A DNA stretch of 64,000 nt from Krasilnikovozyma curviuscula (taxonomy: Eukaryota > Basidiomycota > Tremellomycetes > Cystofilobasidiales > Mrakiaceae), in the NCBI GenBank assembly GCA_014825775.1, contig MVAQ01000100.1, positions 1 through 64,000 on the forward strand. Reading direction: 5' to 3'. Within the stretch, counting starts at the first letter, position 1; each line of letters opens with the position of its first letter. The translations under genes and the position numbers were made by a program. Positions 32,180 through 45,658 of the stretch are shown one piece after another. Under the pieces are notes generated by a model. That model was not told the origin of the DNA. It worked only from the letters and a program-made list of their open reading frames with translations, and did not search any database.

Positions 32180-34870
32180 TCAAGTACCTTCCGCCATTTC
32201 CAAGAGGGAATCAATTGTTGAACCAAGGTCACCCTGCTGAGCATCAAGCACCAGCGACGCTAGCTCTGGGTCGATGTCCGGGAACATGGACAGGATCGTT
32301 GAGACTGCGAAGAGAAAGAAGTTTTATCAGTACAGGGTAAAGTGAAATATTCAAGTTGGTACCTCTCTTACCATTGGCTGCTCGAATCGCTTCGTCTCTC
32401 GAGTTCAACTCCTCCTGTAGCTGGCTGAGGTCCTCCTGCTCTTCACCTTCGTAATACTGTCGTTGCTGTCTTTGGGATTGAGGAGACTCTTCATTTGGTC
32501 GTGAGTTGAACTGAGGTGCGGGTGGTGGTGTCGAATAAAACAGGTGCTGTGAGTTGTTGACGGGGCGTTGAGGTGGTCGAGGGTTGGTTACACGCGGCTG
32601 ATAATGTGGTGTTTGAAGGGTTCGAGGTTGATCGACGTCACGTTCAGAAGACATTTGGTTACTATCGAGGGCATCTGTGAAAATTCTACCGATGGCGCTC
32701 AGTGGTTTCGAGACTGCGGCTTGAGCCAAATCGCCAGTTCGCATGAAGAACTCCTTCGGGTTCAGGTTAAATCCACCTCCTGGGGCCGTAGGTAGCTGAC
32801 GTGCCTGTTCTTCACCATCTGCTGTCGAAGAGAATGGTGAAGAGACCGATGAGGTGTTGATGGGAGGGAGAGTGCGATCGATGAGCGGTGATGCTGGAGG
32901 AAGTTCCGTGATGGCCTTCTCGACGTTACTAAGGGTTTCAGAGATGACAAAGGATGATAATTTCATATCGAGTGAGTGAAAGAGGATAAACAAAGCGTAA
33001 CCAAAACGTAACATACGCTTCAAACTCCTCTTTCGTGATGTTGGATAGCGAAGAGTGATCCATCGATTCTATAAAAGTGATGGATCCGCTCTGAAAACGA
33101 CCCGAGGCAGCAAGTTAGTGAGAAAATAACGATAAGCAGTGGGAAAGAGAGTTCACCAGACTAGAAAGATAGTATCCTGCTTCACTTTGCAACTTGGCTG
33201 CACTTCTGAAGCGGTTGATGTACCTGGTTGTAATCGACATTTGCATCAGCAAAATGCTCGCACCAGCAGCTCTTCAAATCTAGTCACACATACTCGACGT
33301 TTGATATGAGATGCTCGGGATTTGTTTGAAGAACGACGTAAATGAGGAGAGGAATGAAGGCGTCTGCAGATCCTGTGCTCTTGTGGGTAGACGCATGTCG
33401 AATCAGACCTAAGATAGAGAGGTCAATGTTCAGTGATCACTCATCTCAAACAGAAGTAAAAAAAGAAGCCTCACCAAAGATAACCTTGCAGCAGTTCAAA
33501 ATGCAAATCAACTTGTCTCTTGGCGCCTTGTAATGATTGACCTTCGCCAACTCCTGCCCCGCAAATTTGATAAACCCTCCAGATATACTTTCTTCGATAG
33601 GGATGACGTCTAAATGCTCAGGCTTGATCCAGTGGAACAATCTGATTCGTTGGAGCAGGACTGAATCTCGTTCTAGATCGTCCGTTGTCACTGTATGATT
33701 TGATGATGCGATTTGAGGTGTGAATGTGCTGGTGAAAAGAAAAGGAAAGAGTTAGAACAACATTATTAATGTAAGATTGTGGGGGGTGTTGCATTCTTAC
33801 AATGGGTAGAGGCGCTGTATCGAAGAAGGAAGGTTAATTAGCTGATAAGCTCCTCAGGGAGCATCTAAAGAAAGATCGGTCCAAGGCAACTCACGTTCAT
33901 AACAAGTTTCTCCATCGCTTCCAATGCATTATCAAACTCAACGTCGGTGCTGGACTTCCATGGCTCGACCTCTTTCATCCTCGCAGAAATGAACTGTGAA
34001 GAAAGATCAGAGAGTCAGGTACTCTCCTGGGCCACAATGAGTAGCAATAGGTCGTACCTGAAGGAAGTCATGGACGAGTTTGATCATTTCGTTCATGGTG
34101 AAAGACTTCTTTGCAAAGTTGGTTAAGAAACTGAAGATCACAATTGTCGGTCAGTGAAGTCACAGCCCCGATTTGACGTAGAAAGAAACGTGGCCGAGCT
34201 AACCTTTTTAAATACTTTGAGACTGGATCTGCTGATTTAGACTTGAGCTGCTCCAGGAACTTCAATGCGAGCGAAGCAGATTAGAGGCAATTCCGGGGAA
34301 AGGTCGCGTCAAGAAGGAGAAAGGACTCACTCGTTGAAAGTCAAAAGCAGGCGGACCGTCCTTCTTCTTCTGCTTCAATGTGACCTCCATCGTTCCTGAA
34401 CCCTCCTCATTCTTTCTCTCGTCAATCTCAGCTGAGGACCTAGGCGTCGAAGCTTCACTTTTAGGAGTGGACGACCCACTCGCCGTCCCACTGCGGTTGG
34501 TCGCTCGATAAAAGAAGGCTGCTGCTGCACTAACGGGCGAGGTGGAGAAAGACTCGATTTTCGCTGCTGAGGATCCAGTTGTGCCTTTAGGAGGGACAGG
34601 AGGTCCTGGGGGTGTTGAGGGTGAGCTTTGTTTTTTGGTGGGCGTGTCAACTTCGACTTCCTCCTCTGCGTCTTGGGAAAGTGCAAGAGGGTCGAACTGG
34701 CTCAGAAGATCGTCTTCTACCATACTCTTGGATGAAGAAGGTGTCCTTTTCAATGATTCTGAGACTGGAGTGGAAGGTATAGACCGTAGTTTCTTTGAAG
34801 GGGAAGGGGGATTCGACGAGCTTCCGCCATCCCAAGTTGACAGGTCCCCGTAGTGGTCTTGTTCTGCCAT
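32180..34870 (-). CDS. VPS9: Vps9-domain Rab5 guanine-nucleotide exchange factor with CUE domain
   Basis: Activates the endosomal Rab5 GTPase (Vps21) and binds ubiquitin through its CUE domain, acting in vacuolar and endocytic traffic. Eleven exons (34870-34331, 34259-34204, 34130-34058, 33993-33895, 33814-33801, 33728-33475, 33408-33294, 33223-33157, 33090-33017, 32928-32372, 32304-32180) give 657 residues. A disordered N-terminus leads to the helical bundle (FLTNFAKKSF, MIKLVHDFLQ) and the VPS9 core: RLFHWIKPEHLDVIP, APRDKLICILNCCKVIFG, ADAFIPLLIYVVLQTNP, NVEYINRFR. The C-terminus VSTILSMFPDIDPELASLVL is a CUE domain with its MFP motif. Exon 5 is only 14 bases. All phases agree. Confidence 0.94.
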
Positions 34871-35811
34871 GGCTCCTGAACGCAACCGAAGAAATCTGGG
34901 TTGATATTTCTGGCTAATAAGTAAAGGGTTTTACTTACTCCAAAACCAAACCTTGACAGTCGACTGGAGCTTAAGCGGCGGGCTGTGAGCAAGCTCAAAG
35001 ACTCCGCCACATTCCCGAGACGGTTTCACAGTGAAAGATAACTGTACAGCACGCACAGATCAAGGGCAACTTCTTAGTTTGAAATCTGCATCGATACAAA
35101 CTTGCGACTTCTCCAGTTTGCGCGTGCTCGCGTCGTTGTTTACATTTTCTGAACTGGCGAGACTTGCTTGCTTGATCTGACCGGGGCACAGAAATAAGAA
35201 GGTACAAGGCGGTATTCCAGGTTCATACAGCTTTGACACTTTCAATGAACCAGTTCATGTCATCTCGAAGCTCATCCTCTCATCTCCAGCATTCCTCTGT
35301 TGGTGATGAGGGGTGAGTGGTCCAAAAGCCCAGTCTGAGACGAAGGATTGGACGTCCTCTGTTGATAGCAAGCTGGCCTGGTGAAACTTGACGTTAGATA
35401 GAAGAAGTGATTTTGGTGAAGCTACAGGTATCAACAAAGGTCAAGCGTCGCTGTCGCTCTGACGCTGCCCAAACAAGATGAAAAGGAAGCCTGCTGTAGT
35501 CAGCGACCAGAGTCAGGCTCTGTGTGAGCGAGGTGCCAGGTGCAGAACTTGCCGAAGCCGGTCGTTTCTCCAGTGATCAAACCGCTCGTTTTAAGTCGTT
35601 GTTGCAGACGACGTGCTCTAGGTTTCTCACTGGCGAAGGCAAAGGAACGATTCGACATAATCTAACAGCAGACAGAGACTGTCGTCCTAGTCTGAGTTTA
35701 TTAGAAGATGGTCTGGGGCAAACTTTTGGCACACTCGCTTCGTAGGTTCGTTACGAAACGAGACGCCTTTAACGACATTTTACTCTGATTTCCACAAAAT
35801 TTCCGACAGCA
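34871..35811. other. Divergent promoter region between VPS9 and SDS22
   Basis: About 940 bases between two divergent starts, longer than needed for two promoters in this compact genome. I see only short open frames (for example 35524-35745) without family resemblance. A non-coding RNA cannot be excluded from sequence alone. Confidence 0.5.
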
Positions 35812-37268
35812 ATGCCATCAATCATACCTATCGACGAGACAGCCCAACCTGAAGCTTCTACGTCGTCTTCAGCTGGTGGTGAAGTACAGGAGGAACCGCG
35901 AAGAGCTCGTTTGGTGGGACCAGAGATCGTTTACCTGCCATCGTCCAATAACCATGAGGAGTCCGAGGATGAGTCTGGAGATGAGGAAGAGAGGACTGTA
36001 GATGGCGAAGCGCCTGAGAAAGACAAAGATTATCTTAAAGATCTGGAGGATGACACCTCCGTAAGCAGGCTTTCAAGTTTCTCTTTCGTTTTCTGACACA
36101 AGCTGAGATGATTTGTGGTCGTACAAGGATCTCGATCTGGTGCATCTCAGGCTGAAGAATGAGAATCTCCCACCTTTGAGGCTACCCAGATTCGCAAAGA
36201 GCCTCAAGAGACTCTGCATGAGGCAGAATGAAATCATCAGCGTGGATGAAGAGATTTTTGGATCTCTGACAGAGCTGGAAGAGCTGGACTTCTACGACAA
36301 CAGGATTGAGACTATCAGTGGTGTTGAGAATCTCACTCGCCTAAAGCACGTCTACATTCTATAAATTCTATCATCCCCATTTGTTTCCTTACTGACTGCT
36401 TGGACGGCCAATCTTCGCACTCTCAACCCACAGAGTGCTTGACTTCTCCTTCAACCTCATCAGAACTCTGACACCCTCAACATCTCCAGCTCCACCCTTC
36501 GACTCCCTCCCCTCCATCGAAACGCTGTACTTTGTGCAGAACAAAATCTCCAAAATCGACGGTTTGTCAGGGCTGGCGCCTCGGTTGCGAAGTCTTGAGT
36601 TGGGTGGTAACAGGATCAGGAAGATTGAAGGGCTAGAGGCGTTGGTCAATCTTGAAGAGCTCTGGCTGGGAAAGAACAAAATCAGGGTGCTTGAGGTAAG
36701 CAAATCCATTTCTGTCGCATGGCCATAAGCGCAATGACAGCTGACTTCCATTCATTCGGCGGTGTCCCTATTTCCCTATTCACAGAACCTAAGCACCCTT
36801 AAGAAACTCAAGATCCTCTCCATCCAGTCGAACAGAATCACCGTCCTTGAGAATTTGTCTGAGCTGACGGACCTCGAAGAGATCTATCTATCACATAACG
36901 GAATTACCAAAATTGAGGGCCTTTCATCGTGCAAGAAGCTGACGGTCTTCGATATCAGCAATAATATGGTTGAAGCGATCGAGGGACTAGATGAGCTGCC
37001 TGAGTTGACGGAATTCTGGGTATGTCACTCTAGAATTGCAACAGGCCAAATGCTGACTTTTATACCGCCATCTTTCCTCATATTTCAGGCGAGTTACAAC
37101 AAGATCCCAACTCTTCGTACGCTCGACCATCTGGCGAAATCGTCGAAGCTCGAGACGGTCTACCTCGAGGGCAACCCCTGCGAGGTTAACGACCGCTCGG
37201 CGTACAGGAGGAAGGTCATCCTTGGCTTACCTCAGCTGAAGCAAGTCGATGCTACTATGGTTAGATAG
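35812..37268 (+). CDS. SDS22: Sds22, leucine-rich-repeat regulator of protein phosphatase 1
   Basis: Binds and matures the PP1 catalytic subunit, important for mitosis, in the nucleus. Five exons (35812-36060, 36128-36345, 36434-36695, 36786-37019, 37089-37268) give 380 residues. An acidic N-terminus of about 80 residues precedes SDS22-type leucine-rich repeats of 22 residues, for example LKRLCMRQNEI, LEELDFYDNRIETISG, VLDFSFNLI, LRSLELGGNRIRKIEG, LKILSIQSNRI, LEEIYLSHNGITKIEG, and a capping end with LETVYLEGNPC and RRKVILGLPQLKQVDA. Intron 2 (36346-36433) appears to start with GC: only this junction gives the expected NLTRLKVLDFSFN frame. Convergent with RPA12, 150 bases away. Confidence 0.95.
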
Positions 37269-37418
37269 TTTGGTGTGATCGAGAGTTGAGGAAGGGAAAA
37301 GTATCTATAGCGAGATGACTTGCGGGACACTTCTGGCACCGTGTGAATGATAAAAAGATTTAAGATAGGGTATCTGATTGTAGCAAGGTATATTGGAAAG
37401 GATAAAGAAAACCAGATC

Positions 37419-38086
37419 TCAGTTGTTGAGCTTGGTCTTGTCACCTAAAGTGAGGATACGAGTGGAAACGTTAGTGAATGCGCAACCGAACTCAGCTCGA
37501 CTAAAATAGACTTACCACAATTCATACACGTGTAGAATGTAGTAGCACCTTCATCAGCAGATCGAGTCTGTAAGTCGAAGTATCTGTTGGGCAGAAGCAG
37601 GAGGTATGAGCAAAGCCAACAGCAAAATCGGCCACGAAAACTGTCTACTTACGATAAGCCAATGTGACCACACTTTTGACACTCCTCGTCGATCTGAAAG
37701 GTACAGTTTCAAACCAAAATACGATTAGAAGACGACGGAAGACCAACAGAGTCTGAACTCTACTTACGATTGCGTCGGTGTTTCCGACTGGTCCGTCCTT
37801 CTTCACAACAAGAGCTCGCTTCTGCCTCAGAGCAGACGGGAAAGCAGCTGGATTTGAATATGTCTGCACATCAAGGTTTTCGTAGGCTAGCAGAAAGTCC
37901 ATTCAATAAATTCAGAGTTGAGGGGGAATACCTAAAAGGACGGGAGTTTTGAGCGAACTCACAGGCAGCTGGCTCCTCGTGTCCACACTGTTCACACTTG
38001 ATAAAATCTGCATCTCCTTTGGGAAGGTCCAATAGAGTACTGCATGTTGGGCAGAAGAGACAGGATCCAATTCTTGCCGCCTTCAT
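37419..38086 (-). CDS. RPA12: RNA polymerase I subunit A12.2 (Rpa12)
   Basis: Small zinc-binding subunit of RNA polymerase I, acting in RNA cleavage and termination in the nucleolus. Five exons (38086-37963, 37886-37768, 37693-37653, 37583-37516, 37444-37419) give 125 residues, the same length as the yeast protein. The N-terminal ribbon has CLFCPTC and KCEQCGHEEPA. The C-terminal TFIIS-like ribbon reads CQKCGHIGLSYFDLQTRSAD followed by EG and FYTCMNCG, keeping the acidic Asp-Glu hairpin tip that works in cleavage. An upstream in-frame start adds 19 residues but is unlikely given the length match. Shares a 299-base divergent promoter with the amine oxidase gene. Confidence 0.95.
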
Positions 38087-38211
38087 TTTGATGTGTTCTA
38101 CTGGAGCTTTATGATAAAAGAAAATTTGACCATCAGCTTCCAATCACAGAATCCATCTCTTCCAGTTCAACAGTGCATCAGAACTCACGTGTTGAGATTG
38201 ATTTGGTCTAG

Positions 38212-40192
<1,981 letters not shown>

Positions 40193-40404
40193 GCGTCTTG
40201 ATTTGTTGTGACTTGCTCGACTGTCTGAGGACTTACACTCTGGTTCATGACTGATTTACTCGATAAAGCCAACCTGATGTCCAGTTAGATACCATTACGT
40301 TGCATGAATCTCAAAAACTTCTAATGCTAAAGTCATACAACTCTTTCAGACCATTAAGTTTAACCCGATGACTTAATTCGTCAAAATAGTTTCTGTAAAA
40401 TCTA

Positions 40405-42476
40405 TTAGAAGAGGAGAATAGGTTTGATGACACCAGTTTTCCTGCGATACAAAAAGGAAAAACAATTGGCGTCAGCTCTTAATTCGATCCAATCTCTAAT
40501 GTTGTTTCCTTGATCAACAACATGACCTCAACAGGAACGAGCCTCTGAAGGATGTAATTTTGTTTTCATGAGTTCCAGGAAAGACGGTGTACTCACATGC
40601 TAGCGATAGCTGCGTCGATCTCGCTGATGGGGAAGGTCTTGCAGAGCTTATCGATGGGGAATTTTCCTTCCTCGTATAGCTTAATGAGCTCGGGGATAAA
40701 GACAGCTGGATTGCTGTCTCCCTCGGTGACTCCGTACCAAGTCTTAGAGGACGTGACATGTCCAAAGACATCAAAAGGCGCCATCGTTCCGGGGCCAGGA
40801 GTGCCTTGAGAAAGTGGTTGGATGTAAGTCAACTACTTCCTGAACCGATTTGCTGCCGCCATACGTTCATCACTTACCGACAGAAGCGATCTTTCCGAGG
40901 TTGGAGACTGCAACGTAGGCATTCTTCAAACTGATTGGGTTTCCCGTCGCTTCGACAGCATAGTCACTGCCATAACCATCAGTGAGCCCTCTGACGGCTT
41001 CGACCACGTCGACCTCTTTCCCGTTAAGTGCATGGGTTGCACCAAGTGTCAAGGCGAGTTCGAGCCGAGCTGGGTCGATATCAATGACGATGACCTTCTT
41101 GACTCCAAGAGCAGCGGCGGCTGTCACATCGAACAATACTTCGATCAGCAGCCGAACCGAGGCGAGAAACGATCGGTACTTACCCATCATTGCAGAGAAT
41201 CCAACAGCACCTGATTTTATAAACAAGAGACTTGTCAGTTATTTAGCGCTGGCTCAGAGCAGATAAGGTAGCATGCTCACCGAGACCGTACACTGCGATG
41301 GATGCTTCTACCTCAGGCTTGAGCACGTTCAGGACTGCCCCAGCTCCGGTCTGCATACCACATCCCAGAGGAGAGAGATAGACGAGATCGGTGCCTTCTG
41401 GAACTTTGACGACCTGGTGGATAAATGGATGGATGGATGGATGGATGGATGGATTTTCGTCACTAGTGTGAGCTCACATACAGGCGAAGAAGAGCAATAG
41501 CATTGAAACTCACCGACGACTCAACGACCAACGCATGTTCTCCAAAGGAGCTCTGCCCGAAGAAGGCACCGTAGATTTCTGTTCCATCGGCACTTTTAGC
41601 TGCAGGCTTCGACCCAATGGCGTCGTTTCGCTTTCGTCCAAAGTTCCACTCGTTCCACGTTGAGCAAGCAGCTGGGTGTCCACTAGCACAGAAAGAAGGC
41701 GGAGAAGTCCTTTTAATTACCAAAGCCGTTGCTATCGTTAGTGCAAAGCGACTCACCTTGTGCAGAGCTTGCACGTCTCACAAGATGAGAATGACAACAA
41801 CACCGAGTCCCCTTCCTTGACTGACTTCACGGCGGAGCCTACCTTGACTACTTTGCCAGACCCTTCGTGCCCTGGAATCATTGGGAATGGAGAGGGGAAC
41901 CCACCAGAGGCAGCGTGCAGGTCTGTGGCACAGATCTATTAGTAGATGAAGAAAGGGTTAAAACCAGACGCGACAGCTTTGAACAAAGAGTTCGTTCTTG
42001 AGGTAGTAGCGAACACTCACACCAGAGGCTGTCACCTTCGAGACCAGAACCACGCGTAGAAACGGGAAAGCATCGTCAGCAAGAACGTTTTACCGTGCAC
42101 ACAAAGACACCAGGAACTGAGATTTTTTGAGTTGCAACACAAAGCCAGCAATGATCATCACAAGGGACAAGGAGGCCACAACACTCACTTTCACCAAGAC
42201 CTCGTTGGGCTGAGGATCTTCCAGCTCGATCTCCTTCCATTCCCAAGGGGCATTGACTTTTTCAACGACGATGGCTTTGGTGGTGATCAGACGGTTGGTG
42301 ATGGCAAAGGGAGGTCTTCCCCGCAAACGAGCAGAGCTTGACAATGAGAGAGAAGCAGCTGATGTCATCAAGTTTCTATGCGCTACTTGGCTTCCCTGGG
42401 TGGAAGGAAAGCTGGAAGAGGTTCCAGCTCTGCGCAGGAAGCCAGACGAAGACGAGTGAATGCTCTTGAAGGACAT
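40405..42476 (-). CDS. Zinc-dependent alcohol dehydrogenase (MDR family)
   Basis: NAD-dependent medium-chain dehydrogenase, close to class III/aryl-alcohol types. Nine exons (42476-42189, 42035-42021, 41935-41757, 41682-41514, 41413-41281, 41210-41184, 41120-40878, 40804-40597, 40441-40405) give 432 residues. About 55 Ser/Arg-rich residues at the start (SSGFLRRAGTSSSFPS) look like a mitochondrial targeting sequence. Then ITTKAIVVEKVNAPWEWKEI, catalytic-zinc region ASGICATDLHAASGGFPSPF and PGHEGSG, structural-zinc cysteines CETCKLCTSGHPAAC, the Rossmann motif YGLGAVGFSAMM with VIDIDPARLELA, and the end KTGVIKPILLF. One exon is 15 bases (VTASG). An intron holds a GGAT repeat. Divergent with MTHFR. 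Confidence 0.92.
41425..41454 (-). repeat. (GGAT)n microsatellite in an alcohol dehydrogenase intron
   Basis: About seven tandem GGAT (ATCC on the coding strand) units lie in the intron 41414-41513, ending about a dozen bases before its acceptor. Seen directly. Confidence 0.95.
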
Positions 42477-43076
42477 TTGTCGATTCAAGCCGGAACTCCA
42501 AGGAAACGGGGGAAAGGCTCAAAAGGTTGTCACAGTAGTGATGGCAGTTGACAAACAGGTCCACCGTGGTAGCCTGAAGTGCCGTGACCGGCGTCTTTAG
42601 CACTGTTTACGCTTGCAAAGCCGCGGGTAAGAAGTCCGTGATTTTGTTTTGATGTTGTCTCTGTTAATGAGGGCTGCCATGAGATGGAAAGACTCAGCAC
42701 CGAAGGTAACTGGAGCTGAACACAACGCACGTCGCACTGTGTTTCCTATGGGTATCTGGTCCTCCCAGGAAACAGACCGTGCGACCGAGCGCGGTCGTTC
42801 ATACCTTTTGCCTCCTATTACTACCTTCTTACGACTTCTTATGGATTTCGATCTGGATGGACATGAAATAAAATAAAATATAATACTAAGAGGTTTGGGT
42901 GGGAATGTATGAGAGCCACAAACAACCCGTTTTCTGATTGACAAGGCTCAAGCGACTGGACTAGCCTAAAACGACCAGCATCACTTTCACCAAAACCGCT
43001 GGAACATCGACTTGAACACGGCATTGAATACATCCTGAGTTCAGCACTTGATTTCCTGCTTTCTCCCCCAGCTACC
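42477..43076. other. Divergent promoter region between the alcohol dehydrogenase and MTHFR genes
   Basis: 600 bases between two divergent starts. It should hold both promoters. An A-rich tract with AAATAAAATA near 42866-42882 is visible. No further gene. Confidence 0.6.
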
Positions 43077-45423
43077 ATGCCTCGACCAGCGGTTCCATAC
43101 TCATACCCTCCCGACTCCAGCTCACCCCATTTCAGCTACGAGTTCTTCCCCCCCGTCACCCAGGCCGGTACCATCAATCTCCATGACCGTATCTCCCGCA
43201 TGTCGTCGCTGGGCTCAGCAGCAATCTCAATTACTTGGGGTGCCGGTGGTTCGACGTCGGATAGATCAATCGAACTCGCAGAGTTTGTCGCTAAATCTGT
43301 GAAGGGTAAAGACGGGAAGCCATTAGAAGTTATCCTGCACTTGACGTGCACCAACATGGACAGGGCCAAGGTCACTGAAGCGCTTGATGTAAGTTCAAAG
43401 GCTCTTTTTCGCCCCCTTCCCAGTGTCTTTGGAAAAAAGGGTATTGAATCCCTATCTGTCGTCTCTTTTGCTAAGAAAGCTAAATCAATTGGTGTGAAAA
43501 ACATCCTGGCTCTACGGGGTGGTGAGTCTTTTGTCTGTGCATGCTTAAATGAAGTGTGAAAACACCGTCTGACTCGACTTTTTTTCGCCACTTTCCTCAT
43601 TCAAAGATCCCCCAAGAGAAGCTGAATATGGTCCGATTGACCCAACTCCTGATACTTCGTCTCTTCCGCCTTTCGCCTATGCCGTCGACCTGGTGAAATT
43701 TATTCGAACGAACTATGGCGACACTTTTTGCATCGGCGTCGCTGGCTACCCGGATTCCCATCCAGACTCACCAAATCCACAGAAGGACATTGAATTTCTG
43801 AAAGAAAAGGTGGAGGCTGGTGCAGATTTCATTGTGACCCAACTGTTCTACGATGTTGATGGCTTCCTGAAGTGGCAACAGGCTTGCAGACAAGCTGGTG
43901 AGGAAATACATCTACGGTCCAGCTCCCAGCTCAATTCAAACACTAACTTGATTTATTGGACACTTCCAGGTATCACGGTTCCAATCGTTCCTGGCGTTAT
44001 GCCAATTCAGAACTTTGCCTCCTTCCGAAGGATGACTAACTTGTGTAAAGCCAACGTGCCTCTGGAGATATGGCAAGACCTTGAGCCCATCAAGGTGAGT
44101 TCAACGACAACCTAATGATGGTGCTGCGTCTCATTAAAAGTCACACTTTCTCCCGTCTGTCCAGACCGATGATATCCTGGTGAAGGAGTACGGTGTCAAG
44201 CTCGCTGTCAGGATGGTCGATCGGCTCGTGAAGGAAGGGAAAGTGGAAGGGGTTCACTTCTGTACCCTCAACTTGGAGAAGTCAGTGCGTAGAGTCCTCG
44301 AGGGTTTGGAATGGGTCGAAACTGCTCCTGCTCCACCTGCTGCTTCTCGTGGCGTCGTTGACAAAAAGCTCGTTAAGGTGAGAAAGGTCGCTCTTGTGCT
44401 CATTTCTATTCTCAGACAACTTACTTCATATAAATTTTAACAGGAGGTGGAAGTTAAGATCCCCGCTGAAACCAATGCTTCAGTCGCAATCCAAGCTGTT
44501 GCTGCCGCCGATGTTCAACCAAGTCATGGAAGCAATCCTCGCTCGCACGTCGTTGGCAAGCTTCCCGCCGTCCCAGGCGGTGTTCATGGTGACACTTGGG
44601 ATGAGTTCCCCAACGGAAGATTCACAGACGTTCGATCCCCCGCTTACGGTGAACTCGACGGCTACGGTGCTGGTCTCAAGGTCTCGCCCAACGCAGCCAT
44701 CAACTCGTGGGGAACACCAACGTCAGCAGCTGATATCACCAAAGTCTTCACTTCCTATCTGAACAACGAGATTGAGTCCATCCCTTGGTACTCGACGCCG
44801 CTCGACCGCGAGTCGCAGGCCATCTTACCTTTACTGCTGAAGCTCAACTCGGAGCAGGGCTGGTGGACTGTCGGATCTCAACCTGCTGTCGACGGTGAGC
44901 GCTCCGATCACCCGCTGTATGGGTTCGGTCCAAAGGGTGGCTATATCTGGCAGAAGAGCTTCGTCGAGTTCTTTGTCAAGAAGGAGGTCGTCGATGAAAT
45001 CGAAGAGCGCGCTAAACAGTCTGGGAACACTGTCACATTCTACGCTGGAAATAAGAAGGTAAGAGCATCATCCAAATCTTTCTGTCTAAACGAAGGTTAC
45101 TGACTCGTTGTCTTACGTTATCTCAGGGCGACTTCAAGAGCAATCTGCCAGCTTCAGCCGTGAACGCTGTTACATGGGCCGTCTTCCCAGGCCAAGAGAT
45201 AGTCCAATCGACTATCATTGAAGAGATGTCGTTCCAGTCGTGGAAGGAAGAAGCTTTCTCCATCTGGACCGATTGGTCTCATCTCTACCCGAGCGGCTCA
45301 GCTTCAAGAAAGCTGCTGGAGGGCATCGCTGATGAGTACTGGCTCATCAGTGTCATTTGCCATGATTTCAAGAGAGCTAGAGGCTTAGAAGAGTTCTTAC
45401 TGGAGGGTTCATGCGGATGCTAA
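43077..45423 (+). CDS. Methylenetetrahydrofolate reductase, two-domain
   Basis: Reduces 5,10-methylene-THF to 5-methyl-THF, the methyl donor for methionine synthesis, using FAD and NAD(P)H. Seven exons (43077-43388, 43476-43521, 43607-43897, 43970-44094, 44165-44377, 44444-45058, 45127-45423) give 632 residues. The catalytic barrel has HFSYEFFPPVTQAG, SAAISITWGAGGSTSD, LHLTCTNM, NILALRGDPPREAEYG, IGVAGYPDSHP, ADFIVTQLFYDVDGFLKW, PIVPGVMPIQNF and GVHFCTLNLEKSV. The C-terminal eukaryotic regulatory domain has TDVRSPAYGELDGYG, GWWTVGSQPAVDG, GYIWQKSFVEFF and NAVTWAVFPGQEIVQSTI. The intron 43389-43475 was set by family fit; the unspliced frame is also open. Confidence 0.96.
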
Positions 45424-45658
45424 TCCGAGATTAGGGAAAATAGCACATTCGATTGTATCGTTATGGCATTACAAACAAAAGTTTTGTATAGATACTGCAA
45501 GTTTCCTTAAGTCGTGCAAAATTGAGTGTGAGTGGATATGAGTGGAGGGTTGGGTATAGGTGGGTGACGATATAACATGACGAAAGAGATCAGAGGGTTC
45601 ACGAAGCGTAGTCGGTAATAGGAACTCTCCGCATCTCTATTGTCTACGCAATTTACAA

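Noticed and set aside
35524..35745. Small gene between VPS9 and SDS22
   Set aside because: 73 codons with no family resemblance and no clear ATG context.
40514..40596. Unspliced end, or extra micro-exon, at the alcohol dehydrogenase C-terminus
   Set aside because: AT|GTGAGT joined to G AAA ACT GGT at 40441 gives the expected KTGVIKPILLF without extra exons.
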